Positions 41,074 to 49,920 of a stretch of 52,754 nt of DNA are shown here, piece by piece (position 1 is the first letter of the stretch; each line of letters starts with the position of its first letter). The position numbers were made by a program, and so were the translations under genes. The notes beneath the pieces were generated by a model. The model was not told the origin of the DNA. It was given only the letters and a program-made list of their open reading frames with translations, and made no database searches. Source of the DNA: Patescibacteria group bacterium (GTDB taxonomy: Bacteria > Patescibacteriota > Minisyncoccia > Minisyncoccales > RBG-13-36-15); contig JAHCSE010000003.1 in NCBI GenBank assembly GCA_018609195.1, positions 1 through 52,754 of the forward strand. Reading direction: 5' to 3'.

Positions 41074-42873
41074 ATGAAAATACCTTTTTTAAAAAAGAAA
41101 GAGATAGAAATTCCAGAGAAAATCTTTGAGAGAGAAGCAATCACTGCTTTGGATATTATTGCTCCTTCCTCTATTGAGGTTTCGCAAAATTATCTAAAAT
41201 TTGGCGAAAGACTTGCCAAATCTTTTTTTATTTTTTCTTTCCCAAGATATTTGACCTCGGGCTGGTTATCACCTGTAATTAATTTGGAAAACCCAATGGA
41301 CGTTTCAATGTTTGTACATCCTATTGAAACGGGAATGGTTTTAAAACAGCTCAGAAAAAAGGTGACTGAAGTTCAGGCTGAGCTCATGGAAAGGGAAGAA
41401 AAGGGATTGGTCAGAGATCCAGCCTTGGAAATCGCCTATCGAGACCTGGAGACTCTCAGAGATAAACTCCAGTCTGCTCAAGAACGAATGTTCAAATTTG
41501 GGCTTTACTTAACTATTTACGGAGACACAGAAAAAGAGTTAAGAGATATAGAAACAATTTTAAGATCTATTTTTGAGGCGAGATTGATTTACATTAAACC
41601 GGCTCTTTTCCAGCAAAGAGAAGGGTTTATTTGCTGCTCTCCTACCGGTTTAGACCTCCTCCAGATCTCCACTCCAATGAATACTGCCCCCCTCTCTTCT
41701 TGCTTCCCTTTTATCTCCTTTGACCTTTCTTCGAATGAAGGAATTTTATATGGGGTCAATCGCCATAATAATTCTTTAATTTTATTTGACAGATTTACTT
41801 TAGAGAATGCGAATGAAGTTGTGTTTGGAAAGGCAGGCTCCGGGAAAAGCTATGCCATCAAACTAGAAATTCTCAGGTACCTCATGCAAGGGGTTGACGT
41901 AATTATAATTGACCCTGAGCATGAATATGAATTTTTATCTGATACCGTGGGTGGTTCTTACTTTAAAATGTCTCTAAGCTCTCCCCACCATCTTAATCCT
42001 TTTGATTTACCAATTCCCAGAGAAGATGAAAGGCCAGAAGATGTTTTAAGGTCAAATATTATTAGCTTGGTGGGGTTATTAAGAATTATGTTGGGCGGTT
42101 TAACTCCAGAAGAGGATGCCATTATTGATCAGGCTTTAGCTGAAACCTATGCTGCAAAAGATATCACCCCAGAAACAGATCCCAGTCTTTGGGGCCAGAG
42201 TATTCCTTTAATGCAGGATTTAGAAGCAGTTTTGGAAACAATGGAAGGAGCAGAAAGTTTAGTCAGAAGAATTAGAAAATTTACCCGAGGAACCTATGCC
42301 AGTTTTTTTAATCAACCTTCTAATATTTCAATGGAAAATCAATTTGTCTGTTTTGGTATCAGAGATATGGAAGAGGAACTGAGGCCAATGGCAATGTATA
42401 TTGTTTTGCGATATATCTGGAATGTAGTTAGATCGAAACTCAAAAAGAGAATTTTAATAGTGGATGAAGCCTGGTGGTTAATGCAGTCAGAAGATGGAGC
42501 TTCCTTTTTATATGGAACCGCTAAGCGTGCCAGAAAATATTGGCTGGGAGTCACCACCATCACCCAAGATGTCAATGATTTTATGAAATCAGAATATGGC
42601 CAGCCAATCATTGCGAACTCTTCCTTGCAAATTTTAATGAAACAGAGTCCAGCTACCATTGATGTGGTTAAAAAAACTTTTAATTTAACGGATGAGGAGA
42701 AATATTTACTTTTGGAAGCAGCAGTGGGGGAAGGATTGTTTTTTGCCGGGCAAAAACATGTGGCAATTAAAATTGTGGCTTCGTATGGAGAAGACCAGTT
42801 GATTACCACCGCCCCTGAAGAAGTTTTAAAAATTAAAAAGGCAAAAAAGGAACTGGCCGAGAAGAAAAAATAA
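41074..42873 (+). CDS. virB4: VirB4-family T4SS ATPase
   Basis: 599 residues. N-terminal helical part with coiled coil (about 90-160), then the ATPase core: Walker A GKAGSGKSYAIKLE, Walker B ILIVDEAWWLM, GVTTITQDVNDF and a C-terminal ATISTVVK-type helix region. It powers pilus assembly or substrate transport at the inner membrane. It lacks the usual N-terminal domain, supplied by the upstream gene. It ends the operon before a strong terminator. Confidence 0.93.
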   Translation: MKIPFLKKKEIEIPEKIFEREAITALDIIAPSSIEVSQNYLKFGERLAKSFFIFSFPRYLTSGWLSPVINLENPMDVSMFVHPIETGMVLKQLRKKVTEVQAELMEREEKGLVRDPALEIAYRDLETLRDKLQSAQERMFKFGLYLTIYGDTEKELRDIETILRSIFEARLIYIKPALFQQREGFICCSPTGLDLLQISTPMNTAPLSSCFPFISFDLSSNEGILYGVNRHNNSLILFDRFTLENANEVVFGKAGSGKSYAIKLEILRYLMQGVDVIIIDPEHEYEFLSDTVGGSYFKMSLSSPHHLNPFDLPIPREDERPEDVLRSNIISLVGLLRIMLGGLTPEEDAIIDQALAETYAAKDITPETDPSLWGQSIPLMQDLEAVLETMEGAESLVRRIRKFTRGTYASFFNQPSNISMENQFVCFGIRDMEEELRPMAMYIVLRYIWNVVRSKLKKRILIVDEAWWLMQSEDGASFLYGTAKRARKYWLGVTTITQDVNDFMKSEYGQPIIANSSLQILMKQSPATIDVVKKTFNLTDEEKYLLLEAAVGEGLFFAGQKHVAIKIVASYGEDQLITTAPEEVLKIKKAKKELAEKKK

Positions 42874-42904
42874 TGGTTGAGGGAATGCCTATAAAAAAAC
42901 TGAA

Positions 42905-42930
42905 AAAAGAACTGCAAAAGCAGTTCTTTT
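42905..42930. terminator. Bidirectional terminator between virB4 and jag
   Basis: AAAAGAACTGC (42905-42915) and GCAGTTCTTTT (42920-42930), 11-bp perfect stem, AAAA loop, with flanking A and T runs serving both convergent genes. Confidence 0.9.
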
Positions 42931-42965
42931 TATTATATCTTCTTTTAAAATTTTTCTGTTTAAGG

Positions 42966-43427
42966 TTAGGGGTACGGCCTAATCACTATTTTCCTTTCTG
43001 GTTCCTGGTCAATGCTTTCTGAAGTGACATCTTGTCTTTCAGCCAACTCCAAATGAATTATTCTTCTTTCTGAAGGTAGCATCGGGGATAGAATCTTTTC
43101 TTTTTTAGTTAGAGCTACCTCATCAGCTACGGATCTTGCCAATTCTCTTAAATATTGATATTTTTTCTTTTTATAATCGTTAATATCCAAGTTAATAAAA
43201 AATGGGGATTTTAATTTTTTTATTAAGATTACCTTTAAAAGATGTTGAATTTCAGATAGTGTTTTCCCGCCCTCTCCAATTAGAATCTTTGGGTCTTCCA
43301 TTTTTAAATTAATCGGTAGAGTTTTCTCTTCAAAAGATTTAATCTCAACTTCAACTTCAAAACCCATCTTGGTAAAAAATTCTTTAGTTATTTTTTCTAT
43401 TCTTTTTAATTCAGCTCTCGAAATCAT
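42966..43427 (-). CDS. jag: Jag/KhpB-like RNA-binding protein (KH + R3H)
   Basis: 153 residues from ATG 43427; the longer reading would translate yidC sequence in another frame. KH-like domain with ILIGEGGKTLSEIQHLLKVI and an R3H domain (YLRELARSVADEVALTKKEK, PSERRIIHLELAE). Jag proteins bind RNA and influence division and envelope synthesis and are usually encoded beside yidC. The start overlaps the yidC stop by four bases. The N-terminal Jag_N domain of Firmicutes homologues is missing. Confidence 0.92.
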   Translation of the reverse strand: MISRAELKRIEKITKEFFTKMGFEVEVEIKSFEEKTLPINLKMEDPKILIGEGGKTLSEIQHLLKVILIKKLKSPFFINLDINDYKKKKYQYLRELARSVADEVALTKKEKILSPMLPSERRIIHLELAERQDVTSESIDQEPERKIVIRPYP

Positions 43428-44146
43428 ATTTTCTTTTTTCTTAAAATCAAATATTGCTGGCCAATGGAAAAAATTGAAGTGACCAGCCAATACAGAGCGA
43501 TGGCTGAAGGAAGCCTCCACAAAATGAAAACAGTGAAAATTGGAAAAAAATAAAGCATTTGCTTCTGCATGAGCTGGGAAAAGTCAGGAGCTTTCTTTTT
43601 TTGCCCCCCTCCAGATTTTTGGTGGGGAGTGATCATTTTAGTTTGAAAAAATTGCAAGATCCCTGCTAAAACAGCCAAACCCAAACTAGGAACAGAAAGA
43701 TTTAAGATCCCTAAAAAAGTTAGCTCAATTTGGCCAGGAAAAGGAACAAAAGAATAGAGATTAACCATCTGCTCTGGTTGAAACCCTCTCCAAAATACTT
43801 GAAAAAGAGCAATTAAAATTGGCAGTTGAATTAATAAAGGCAGGCATCCCGAGAGGGGATTGATTTTTTCTTTTTGATAAAGTTCCATTAAAGCTTTACT
43901 CTGTCTTTGTTTATCATCTTTATATTTTTCCTGAATTTCCTTTATTTTAGGCTGTAATTCTGAAAGATCCTTTTGAGATTTAATAGCCTTTGCCCCCAGG
44001 GGATAAAATATAACTCTGGTTAATAAAGTTAAAACAATAACTGCTACCCCAAAATCACGCCCCGGTAAGTACAGATAAATCAGAATTAAAAGGTTAAAAA
44101 GGGGTTGATACAAAACTAAATTAAAAAAATTAATAAAAAAATCCAT
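43424..44146 (-). CDS. yidC: YidC/Oxa1 membrane protein insertase
   Basis: 240 residues, the short Gram-positive/CPR form without the large periplasmic domain. Core helices and motifs: GVAVIVLTLLTRVIFYPLG with the conserved Arg of the hydrophilic groove, the coiled hairpin KSQKDLSELQPKIKEIQ, NPLSGCLPLLIQLPILIALF and LPSAIALYWLVTSIFSIGQQ. Inserts membrane proteins with or without SecYEG. It sits in the conserved rpmH-rnpA-yidD-yidC-jag order. Confidence 0.96.
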   Translation of the reverse strand: MDFFINFFNLVLYQPLFNLLILIYLYLPGRDFGVAVIVLTLLTRVIFYPLGAKAIKSQKDLSELQPKIKEIQEKYKDDKQRQSKALMELYQKEKINPLSGCLPLLIQLPILIALFQVFWRGFQPEQMVNLYSFVPFPGQIELTFLGILNLSVPSLGLAVLAGILQFFQTKMITPHQKSGGGQKKKAPDFSQLMQKQMLYFFPIFTVFILWRLPSAIALYWLVTSIFSIGQQYLILRKKKI

Positions 44147-44152
44147 AATTAA

Positions 44153-44362
44153 TTAAGGCAAATCAATACCTCCTCTATGCCAGGGGTGGCATCGCAATAT
44201 TCTTTTTATCCCCCGAAAGGAACCTTTCAAAATCCCATATTTTTCAATTGTTAAATAAGAATATTCTGAGCAAGAAGGGTAAAATCGGCAAATTTTCCCA
44301 AAGTAAATAGAAAAAAACTTTTGATAGAATCTGATAATTTTGAGAGCACTTTTTTTCATCAT
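44153..44362 (-). CDS. yidD: Membrane protein insertion efficiency factor YidD
   Basis: 69 residues with [39 protein letters not shown] and GGIDLP, all diagnostic. Assists YidC-dependent insertion. It overlaps rnpA by four bases and precedes yidC by six. Confidence 0.95.
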   Translation of the reverse strand: MMKKSALKIIRFYQKFFSIYFGKICRFYPSCSEYSYLTIEKYGILKGSFRGIKRILRCHPWHRGGIDLP

Positions 44363-44700
44363 TTTAAAATTTTCGCTTTGGTTAAAATCTTATCCAAAGT
44401 TTTTTCAATCTGCCTGAAATCTTTTTTTTCCAATCCAGTTCTAGCAATCAATATTCCATCTACTCCTTTTTTTATGGTTGGGAGTTTCAATCTAATCAGT
44501 TCACTTAATCTTCTTTTAATTTTATTCCGTAAATTAGCTTTTGTTGAAATTTTTTTCGAAACTATAAACCCAAACCGACTAATGTTTAAATTATTAAAAG
44601 TCCATTTTAAAAATAAAAAATCTTCTTTCATCCCCTTTCCTTTATTAAAAATCTTCTCAAAATCTTTCTTTTTCTTCAGCCTGTTTTTTTTCGGCAACAT
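44359..44700 (-). CDS. rnpA: Ribonuclease P protein component
   Basis: 113 residues from ATG 44700 ([18 protein letters not shown]), the usual family start; ten upstream in-frame codons are rejected. RNase P motif region [18 protein letters not shown]. Binds the RNase P RNA and helps remove tRNA 5' leaders. The RNA subunit gene is not in the window. It lies 89 bases after rpmH. Confidence 0.94.
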   Translation of the reverse strand: MLPKKNRLKKKKDFEKIFNKGKGMKEDFLFLKWTFNNLNISRFGFIVSKKISTKANLRNKIKRRLSELIRLKLPTIKKGVDGILIARTGLEKKDFRQIEKTLDKILTKAKILK

Positions 44701-44722
44701 ATAACACTGATAATCTCGCGAA

Positions 44723-44766
44723 TCATCCACGAATCATTGTGAATAAAACATTAGTGATTATCCGCG
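44723..44766. promoter_or_regulatory. Candidate DnaA-box cluster near dnaA
   Basis: Between rnpA and rpmH: TTATTCACA (44738-44746 on the minus strand) matches TTATNCACA exactly; TTATCCGCG (44758-44766) and TCATCCACG (44723-44731) match TTATCCACA at 7 of 9. The neighbourhood rnpA-rpmH-dnaA-dnaN is the classical oriC locus. Confidence 0.45.
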
Positions 44767-44789
44767 TAGGATTAGTGTTGGATGAATGG

Positions 44790-44924
44790 TTACACAGTTA
44801 GTCTCCATCTTTTTTTCCTCCTTCTTCTTAAAATTACTCTTTTTCCTCCTTTGGTTTGTCTTCTCTTCCGAAATCCATGAACCCTTTTTCTTTTTCTTCT
44901 TTTTGGTTGATATGTAATAGACAT
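44790..44924 (-). CDS. rpmH: 50S ribosomal protein L34
   Basis: 44 residues from ATG 44924: [18 protein letters not shown] at the start and [12 protein letters not shown] at the end, clear L34. It is short and lies inside a longer shadow reading in another frame, so it is easily missed. Structural protein near the 50S tunnel region. Promoter TTGACC-N17-TAAATT at 44936-44964 gives a leader of only a few bases. First gene of the rpmH-rnpA-yidD-yidC-jag run and divergent from dnaA. Confidence 0.96.
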   Translation of the reverse strand: MSITYQPKRRKRKRVHGFRKRRQTKGGKRVILRRRRKKRWRLTV

Positions 44925-44935
44925 TGGTTTTTATC

Positions 44936-44964
44936 AATTTACCAAAAATTCCAATTTTGGTCAA
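44936..44964 (-). promoter_or_regulatory. Promoter of rpmH
   Basis: Minus strand TTGACC (44959-44964), 17-bp spacer, TAAATT (44936-44941); predicted transcript starts within about 6 bases of the ATG. Confidence 0.55.
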
Positions 44965-45035
44965 TTTTCTCCCAATACACAATTTCTCCCCAGCTTTTTA
45001 ACAAAATGTAGCATCCCCCTTTATTTTTCCTTGAA

Positions 45036-45066
45036 TTGACAATTTTTCTTCTTTTCATGATATAAT
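45036..45066 (+). promoter_or_regulatory. Promoter of dnaA
   Basis: TTGACA (45036-45041), 19-bp spacer, extended TGA-TATAAT (TATAAT at 45061-45066). It implies a leader of about 210 bases filled with hairpins. A second weak option is TTTGCA (45245-45250)-N17-TATTAT (45268-45273), which would give an almost leaderless mRNA. Confidence 0.6.
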
Positions 45067-45103
45067 TGTGTAGTGGACACCTTGCTTTAAAAGAAAGGCA
45101 TCC

Positions 45104-45236
45104 CCAGCACCAGAACAAAGCTCGGTGCTGGACTAGTCCCGCACCGAAACGGAGTTTCTGGTGCGGGGCAATCCTCAAATCGCATCCGCGATTTGGAGAA
45201 CCCAAGTGGTTTCCAAAATTACTAAAGTAATTTTGG
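45104..45236 (+). repeat. Four consecutive hairpins in the dnaA leader, including family 2 element
   Basis: 45104-45131 (CCAGCACC/GGTGCTGG), ACTAGT linker, 45138-45167 (CCCGCACC/GGTGCGGG), 45174-45198 (CAAATCGC/GCGATTTG core) and 45213-45236 (CCAAAATTACT/AGTAATTTTGG). The first two form the same element as 10424-10485. They occupy most of the 361-bp rpmH-dnaA gap. Confidence 0.8.
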
Positions 45237-45285
45237 AGTAAGAATTTGCAACCTGTAGTTTTCCATTTATTATTTTATATAATTT

Positions 45286-46635
45286 ATGAATAACGAAGAA
45301 CTCTGGCAAGCAGTTTTAGCCCAGATCCAATTTAATATATCGCAGGCTAATTTTTCGACGTGGTTTAAAAATACCAGAATTTTTGATAAAAAAGACGGGG
45401 CGATTTGGGTTTCAGTTCCTAATTCTTTTTCGCAAGAGTGGCTTGAAAATAAATATCACAAAACCATCTTAAAAATTCTCCATGGTTTAGACGAGGAAAT
45501 TAAAGAAGTTAAATATCTGGTGGGGAAATTTAATTTTAAAACGCCCCAAGAGAAAGAAAAGGCTTTTTTACCAGAATCTAATCAACTTGAATTTCAAGAG
45601 TTTAAAGTCGATAAAGAAACAAATCTAAATCCCCGTTATACTTTTGAAAATTTTATTGTTGGTTCTTTTAATGAACTACCCCATGCTGCAGCTATCTCTG
45701 TTTCTAAGGATCCCGGATTAATCTACAACCCCTTATTTATTTACGGAGGGGTAGGTTTAGGAAAAACTCATCTCTTGCAGGCAATAGGTAATGAGGTTGT
45801 TAAAAATTTTCCTCAAAAAAAAGTAAGATACATTAGTTCTGAAAAATTTACTTCAGAAATGGTAGCTGCCATTCGAAATCAGAAAATAGAGAATTTGAAA
45901 GAAAAATACAGACTTCTTGATGTTTTAATTATTGATGATGTTCAGTTTTTAGCAGGAAAAGAGAAAACCCAAGAAGAATTTTTCCACACTTTTAATGCTT
46001 TGTATGAAAAAAACAAACAAATTATTCTTTCTTCTGACCACCCTCCAAAAGCAATACCTGCTTTAGAAGAAAGGCTAAGGTCGCGGTTTGAAGGAGGAAT
46101 GATTGCAGATATCAGCTTACCCGATTTCGAAACGAGAATGGCTATTTTAAATTTTAAGATGCAGGAGAGAAAAATTGATTTACAGGAAGATATTTTAAAT
46201 TATATTGCCTCAAATATCAAGAGAAACATTAGGGAACTAGAGGGAGCTTTAAATAGATTGATAGCTTATCAAAAATTAAACGCTAAAACACTTGATCTAG
46301 AAGTTGTAAAAGCTTTATTGAAAAATTTAATTCTTTCTCCAACTAAAGTGGCTAACCCGAAAAAAATAGTTCAGGTTGTAGCCGGGTTTTATGACTTAAA
46401 AGAGAAAGACATTATAGCCTCCTCTAGAAAAAGAGAGATTGTTAGGCCAAGGCAGATTGCCATTTATTTACTAAGGGAAGAGTTAAAATGTTCCTACCCT
46501 TTTATTGGAAAGAGAATTGGAGGAAAAGATCACACAACCGCAATCCACGGCTACGAGAAAATAAAAAAGGAGTTGTCGAGTAATGAAAATCTCAAAGAGG
46601 AAATCTCCTTAATAAGGCAGAGAATTTATAGTTAA
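45286..46635 (+). CDS. dnaA: Chromosomal replication initiator protein DnaA
   Basis: 449 residues. Domain I (about 1-85, LWQAVLAQIQFNISQANFST), short linker, AAA+ domain with Walker A GGVGLGKTHLLQ and Walker B LIIDDVQFLAGK, sensor SSDHPPKAIPAL, and domain IV with the DNA-binding signature GGKDHTTAIHGYEKI. Opens oriC and loads the helicase. ATG 45286 follows TATAATTT with no Shine-Dalgarno sequence. dnaN follows after 110 bases. Confidence 0.98.
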   Translation: MNNEELWQAVLAQIQFNISQANFSTWFKNTRIFDKKDGAIWVSVPNSFSQEWLENKYHKTILKILHGLDEEIKEVKYLVGKFNFKTPQEKEKAFLPESNQLEFQEFKVDKETNLNPRYTFENFIVGSFNELPHAAAISVSKDPGLIYNPLFIYGGVGLGKTHLLQAIGNEVVKNFPQKKVRYISSEKFTSEMVAAIRNQKIENLKEKYRLLDVLIIDDVQFLAGKEKTQEEFFHTFNALYEKNKQIILSSDHPPKAIPALEERLRSRFEGGMIADISLPDFETRMAILNFKMQERKIDLQEDILNYIASNIKRNIRELEGALNRLIAYQKLNAKTLDLEVVKALLKNLILSPTKVANPKKIVQVVAGFYDLKEKDIIASSRKREIVRPRQIAIYLLREELKCSYPFIGKRIGGKDHTTAIHGYEKIKKELSSNENLKEEISLIRQRIYS

Positions 46636-46636
46636 G

Positions 46637-46687
46637 AAACTGGGAAGAAAAGAGAGCTGCGAATTTTTTTTTATTTTTACCCAGTTT
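46637..46687 (+). terminator. Possible terminator between dnaA and dnaN
   Basis: AAACTGGG (46637-46644) and CCCAGTTT (46680-46687) with a long A/T-rich loop whose halves can also pair; followed by TTT. Moderate. Confidence 0.45.
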
Positions 46688-46745
46688 TTTAGACAAAAAT
46701 AAGAGGGAAAAGGTAAAACTCCTTCTAATAATAACAATTTATAAA

Positions 46746-47870
46746 ATGAAATTATTAATACTAAGGGAAAATTTAAAAACAGGTTTAAGTTTCGTGGAAA
46801 GAATTACAGGTAGAAATCTCTCCCTTCCTATTTTAGAAAACGTATTAATCTCAGCTGAAAAAAATTTTTTGAATTTAACCACTACTGATTTAGAAACTGC
46901 AATTTCCTGGTGGAGTTTAGCTAAAGTAGAAAAAGAAGGTAAAATAGCCAGCCCGGTTAAATTTTTTTCAAGTTTTGTTAATTTACTACCAAAGGGATCG
47001 GTTAATTTAGAAACCCAGAATTCAGCTTTATATATCGAGAGTGGGAATTTTAAAAACCAAATTAAAGGCTTCAGCCCTGAGGATTTCCCAGTTATTCCCC
47101 AAATAAAAAATAACTCTTCCTTTGAAATCAATACCGCCCCTTTTATTGAAGGGTTATCTCAGGTAGTAGAAGTTACTGCTTTAACCTCTGTCCGTCCAGA
47201 AATATCAGGTGTTTATTTTAATTTCCAGAAAGAATTTCTAAAAATAGTTGCTACTGATAGTTTTAGATTAGCTGAAAAAACTCTCTTTTTTGAGAAGAAA
47301 GAAGAGAGGGAGCATTCTTTTATTTTACCTCAGAGAGTAACCCGAGAATTGATAAATACTCTTTCGGATAAAAAAGGAAAATTATCTATTTATTTTTCTC
47401 CAACCCAAGTGATGTTTGAATTTCCTATGGATGAAGTTTCTCACCCCCAACTTCAGATTACCTCTCGATTAATAGAAGGGGAATATCCGAACTATCAGGA
47501 AATCATTCCTAAAAAATATGAGACTCAGTTTATTTTATCTAAGGGGGATTTCCTAAATCAACTTAGGGCAGCTGGGCTTTTTAGTGGAAAGATTAATGAG
47601 GTGAAACTGAAAGTTGATCCAGAAAAAAATGCAATGGAAATTTTTTCTCAGAGCCCGGATTTTGGCAAAAATCAATCTTTTCTCTCTGGGAAGGCAAAAG
47701 GAAAAAAAACGGAAATTTCTTTTAATTGGCGATTTTTAGTTGACGGTCTTTCTAATATCAAAACCCCAGAGGTGATTTTTGAATTAAATGGAGAAGAGGG
47801 CCCGGCCGTTTTAAAACCAACAACTGATCCCAGCTATCTTTACATCGCAATGCCGATTAAAGGAACTTAA
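46746..47870 (+). CDS. dnaN: DNA polymerase III beta subunit (sliding clamp)
   Basis: 374 residues, usual length, three-fold clamp architecture: LSFVERITGRNLSLPILENV in domain 1, VTALTSVRPEISGVYFNF in domain 2, EGEYPNYQEIIP and the C-terminal YLYIAMPIKGT. Forms the ring that tethers the polymerase. Follows dnaA as in most bacteria; converges with the PBP gene with 20 bases between. Confidence 0.97.
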   Translation: MKLLILRENLKTGLSFVERITGRNLSLPILENVLISAEKNFLNLTTTDLETAISWWSLAKVEKEGKIASPVKFFSSFVNLLPKGSVNLETQNSALYIESGNFKNQIKGFSPEDFPVIPQIKNNSSFEINTAPFIEGLSQVVEVTALTSVRPEISGVYFNFQKEFLKIVATDSFRLAEKTLFFEKKEEREHSFILPQRVTRELINTLSDKKGKLSIYFSPTQVMFEFPMDEVSHPQLQITSRLIEGEYPNYQEIIPKKYETQFILSKGDFLNQLRAAGLFSGKINEVKLKVDPEKNAMEIFSQSPDFGKNQSFLSGKAKGKKTEISFNWRFLVDGLSNIKTPEVIFELNGEEGPAVLKPTTDPSYLYIAMPIKGT

Positions 47871-47890
47871 AAACCCTCAAGTTGAATCGG

Positions 47891-49819
47891 CTATTCTGTT
47901 TCCGAGAGAGCACCTTCCATAAAAGCCCGCCAGATGGGACCAGCTATCACTATTCCTGGCTGTTTTACCATCGGGGACCCATCATTATTACCTGCCCAAA
48001 CTCCAGCTACTAAAGAAGGAGTATAACCTATAATCCAACCATCTTTAAAACTCTCAGTAGTCCCTGTTTTAGCTGCAACTTTCAAATTCTCAAAGTACAT
48101 TAAAGAATTACTTCCAAATACTGGAGCCCTTACTTCATTATCTGATAAGATATCGGTGATTAAGTTAGCAATCTCTGGTTCTAATACTCTCTTTGGAGTT
48201 TTTTTATTTTCTTCAATAATATTACCTTTAGAGTCAACAATCTTTAAAATACTGACAGGGGATACTTTCATACCTTCTGTAGCGAAAACCCCATAGGCTG
48301 ATACCATATCCAAGAGTTTTACTTCCCCTCCTCCTAAAACCAAAGAAAGTCCATAAAAAGAAGGGGGTTTATTTAAACTCGTAATCCCAAGATCTTTCGC
48401 GGTTTGAATTGAATCTTCGAGACCTGCTAAATCAGCCAGCACTTTTACTGAAGGAACGTTGAGAGACTGACCTAAAGCTTCCCTTAGCGTTACCGGTCCC
48501 CGGAATCTCCCGTCATAATTTTTGGGAATATAAGGCTTTCCTCCCCAGATCCCAAAATTGGTTTCTTCGTCAACTACAATAGTTGTGTCGGTATGCCCTT
48601 TTTTAAAGGCAGTGGCGTAAACAAAAGGCTTAAAAGCGGATCCGGGTTGTCGCCCAGGGAATTTTTTACTGCCCAAAGCTACATTAAATTGGGCCTCAAA
48701 TAAACAATTTTTTCCAGGAATACAATCTTTAGGATAAGGCTCTGCAAAAAAATCTTTGGAGCCAACCATGGCTAAAATTTTCCCGGTTTTTGGCGAAATC
48801 GCTACTAAAGTAGCATTGAAGGCTCGATAGGCTTTATTTCTCTCTACCCCTTCCTTAACCACTTTTTCTGCCAATTGCTGGAGTTCCCAATCTAAACTGG
48901 TATACACTTTGAGCCCTTTCTCTTTTAAAAATTCTTCTCCATAATTAGAAAGTAAATATTCTCTCACATATATTGCAAAGTGGGGGGCCTGAATTGTTTG
49001 TAAAATTTGAGCAAAGTCAATTTCCTCTTTTTTTGCTTCTTCGATCTCCTTCTCGGTTAAGAGACCAGCGTTTACTATTTTCTCTAAAATCAAAGCTTTT
49101 CTAATTAAAAGCTCTGTTTTATTTTCTCCATAAGGAGAAAGATAGCTTGGAGCTTGAATTAAAGAAGTTAAAATAGCAGCCTCGCCTACTGAAATTTCAG
49201 AAACGCTCTTTTTGAAAAAAGTTTGACTCGCAGCTTCCACTCCATACGCATTAGATCCAAAGGGGACCTGATTTAAATACCATTCTAAAATTTGATCTTT
49301 AGAATAACGTCTTTCTAACTCTAGGGTTAAGATAATCTCTCTCACTTTCCTTTCTAAAGTTTTTTCCCGAGTCAAAAAAGAAGAGCGGATGAGCTGCTGA
49401 GAGATGGTGGAACCTCCTTGAAGGGGTTTTCTTAATTTGAGATTCACTAAAATTGCCCGAAAAATCCCCTTAAAGTCGAGACCAAAGTGATTATAGAAAT
49501 TGGCGTCTTCGGTTAAAATTACTGCCTGTTTTAAATATTCTGGGACAATATCTAAAGGGACAACCTTTCTCTTTTCTTCGCCGTAAATTTCATATAGGAG
49601 GATTTCACCAGATCTATCATAAATTTTGGTAGATTCAATAAAGGCTTTTTCGGTAAATTTCTCAGGCCGGGAGAGGTCTTTCGCATAAAAAACAAAGATT
49701 GAAGATAACCCGATTGAAAAAAGGAGAAAGAAAAAACCAAAGAATTTGAGAACTAAAATAACCCATTTCCCCCCTTTGTTTTCTTTAAAGATGTGGCGAT
49801 GATATTTCCTTTCTGCCAT
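47891..49819 (-). CDS. Class A penicillin-binding protein (glycosyltransferase/transpeptidase)
   Basis: 642 residues. Short cytoplasmic N-terminus, membrane helix (about 23-45), GT51 glycosyltransferase domain (EDANFYNHFGLDFKGI, GGSTISQQLIR, RKVREIILTLELERRYSKDQ), then the transpeptidase with SxxK in PGSAFKPF, SxN in SLNVPSV and KTGT in AAKTGTTESF. Polymerises and crosslinks peptidoglycan, so this cell builds its own wall, consistent with the M23 and transglycosylase domains in the T4SS block. No large C-terminal extension. Promoter at 49884-49912. Confidence 0.95.
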   Translation of the reverse strand: MAERKYHRHIFKENKGGKWVILVLKFFGFFFLLFSIGLSSIFVFYAKDLSRPEKFTEKAFIESTKIYDRSGEILLYEIYGEEKRKVVPLDIVPEYLKQAVILTEDANFYNHFGLDFKGIFRAILVNLKLRKPLQGGSTISQQLIRSSFLTREKTLERKVREIILTLELERRYSKDQILEWYLNQVPFGSNAYGVEAASQTFFKKSVSEISVGEAAILTSLIQAPSYLSPYGENKTELLIRKALILEKIVNAGLLTEKEIEEAKKEEIDFAQILQTIQAPHFAIYVREYLLSNYGEEFLKEKGLKVYTSLDWELQQLAEKVVKEGVERNKAYRAFNATLVAISPKTGKILAMVGSKDFFAEPYPKDCIPGKNCLFEAQFNVALGSKKFPGRQPGSAFKPFVYATAFKKGHTDTTIVVDEETNFGIWGGKPYIPKNYDGRFRGPVTLREALGQSLNVPSVKVLADLAGLEDSIQTAKDLGITSLNKPPSFYGLSLVLGGGEVKLLDMVSAYGVFATEGMKVSPVSILKIVDSKGNIIEENKKTPKRVLEPEIANLITDILSDNEVRAPVFGSNSLMYFENLKVAAKTGTTESFKDGWIIGYTPSLVAGVWAGNNDGSPMVKQPGIVIAGPIWRAFMEGALSETE

Positions 49820-49883
49820 ATTATTGTAGTCTCCAAATCGTAATACTGTTTAGAGGATGGTTTGCCATAACAAAAGCTCAGTT

Positions 49884-49912
49884 ATTATATTATATTTTAA
49901 CCAAATTGGCAA
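49884..49912 (-). promoter_or_regulatory. Promoter of the class A PBP gene
   Basis: Minus strand TTGCCA (49907-49912), 17-bp spacer, TATAAT (49884-49889). Confidence 0.7.
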
Positions 49913-49920
49913 TATCTTTA

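Noticed and set aside
44758-44982. 74-codon ORF in another frame across rpmH
   Set aside because: The other frame encodes a perfect L34; this reading is its shadow.
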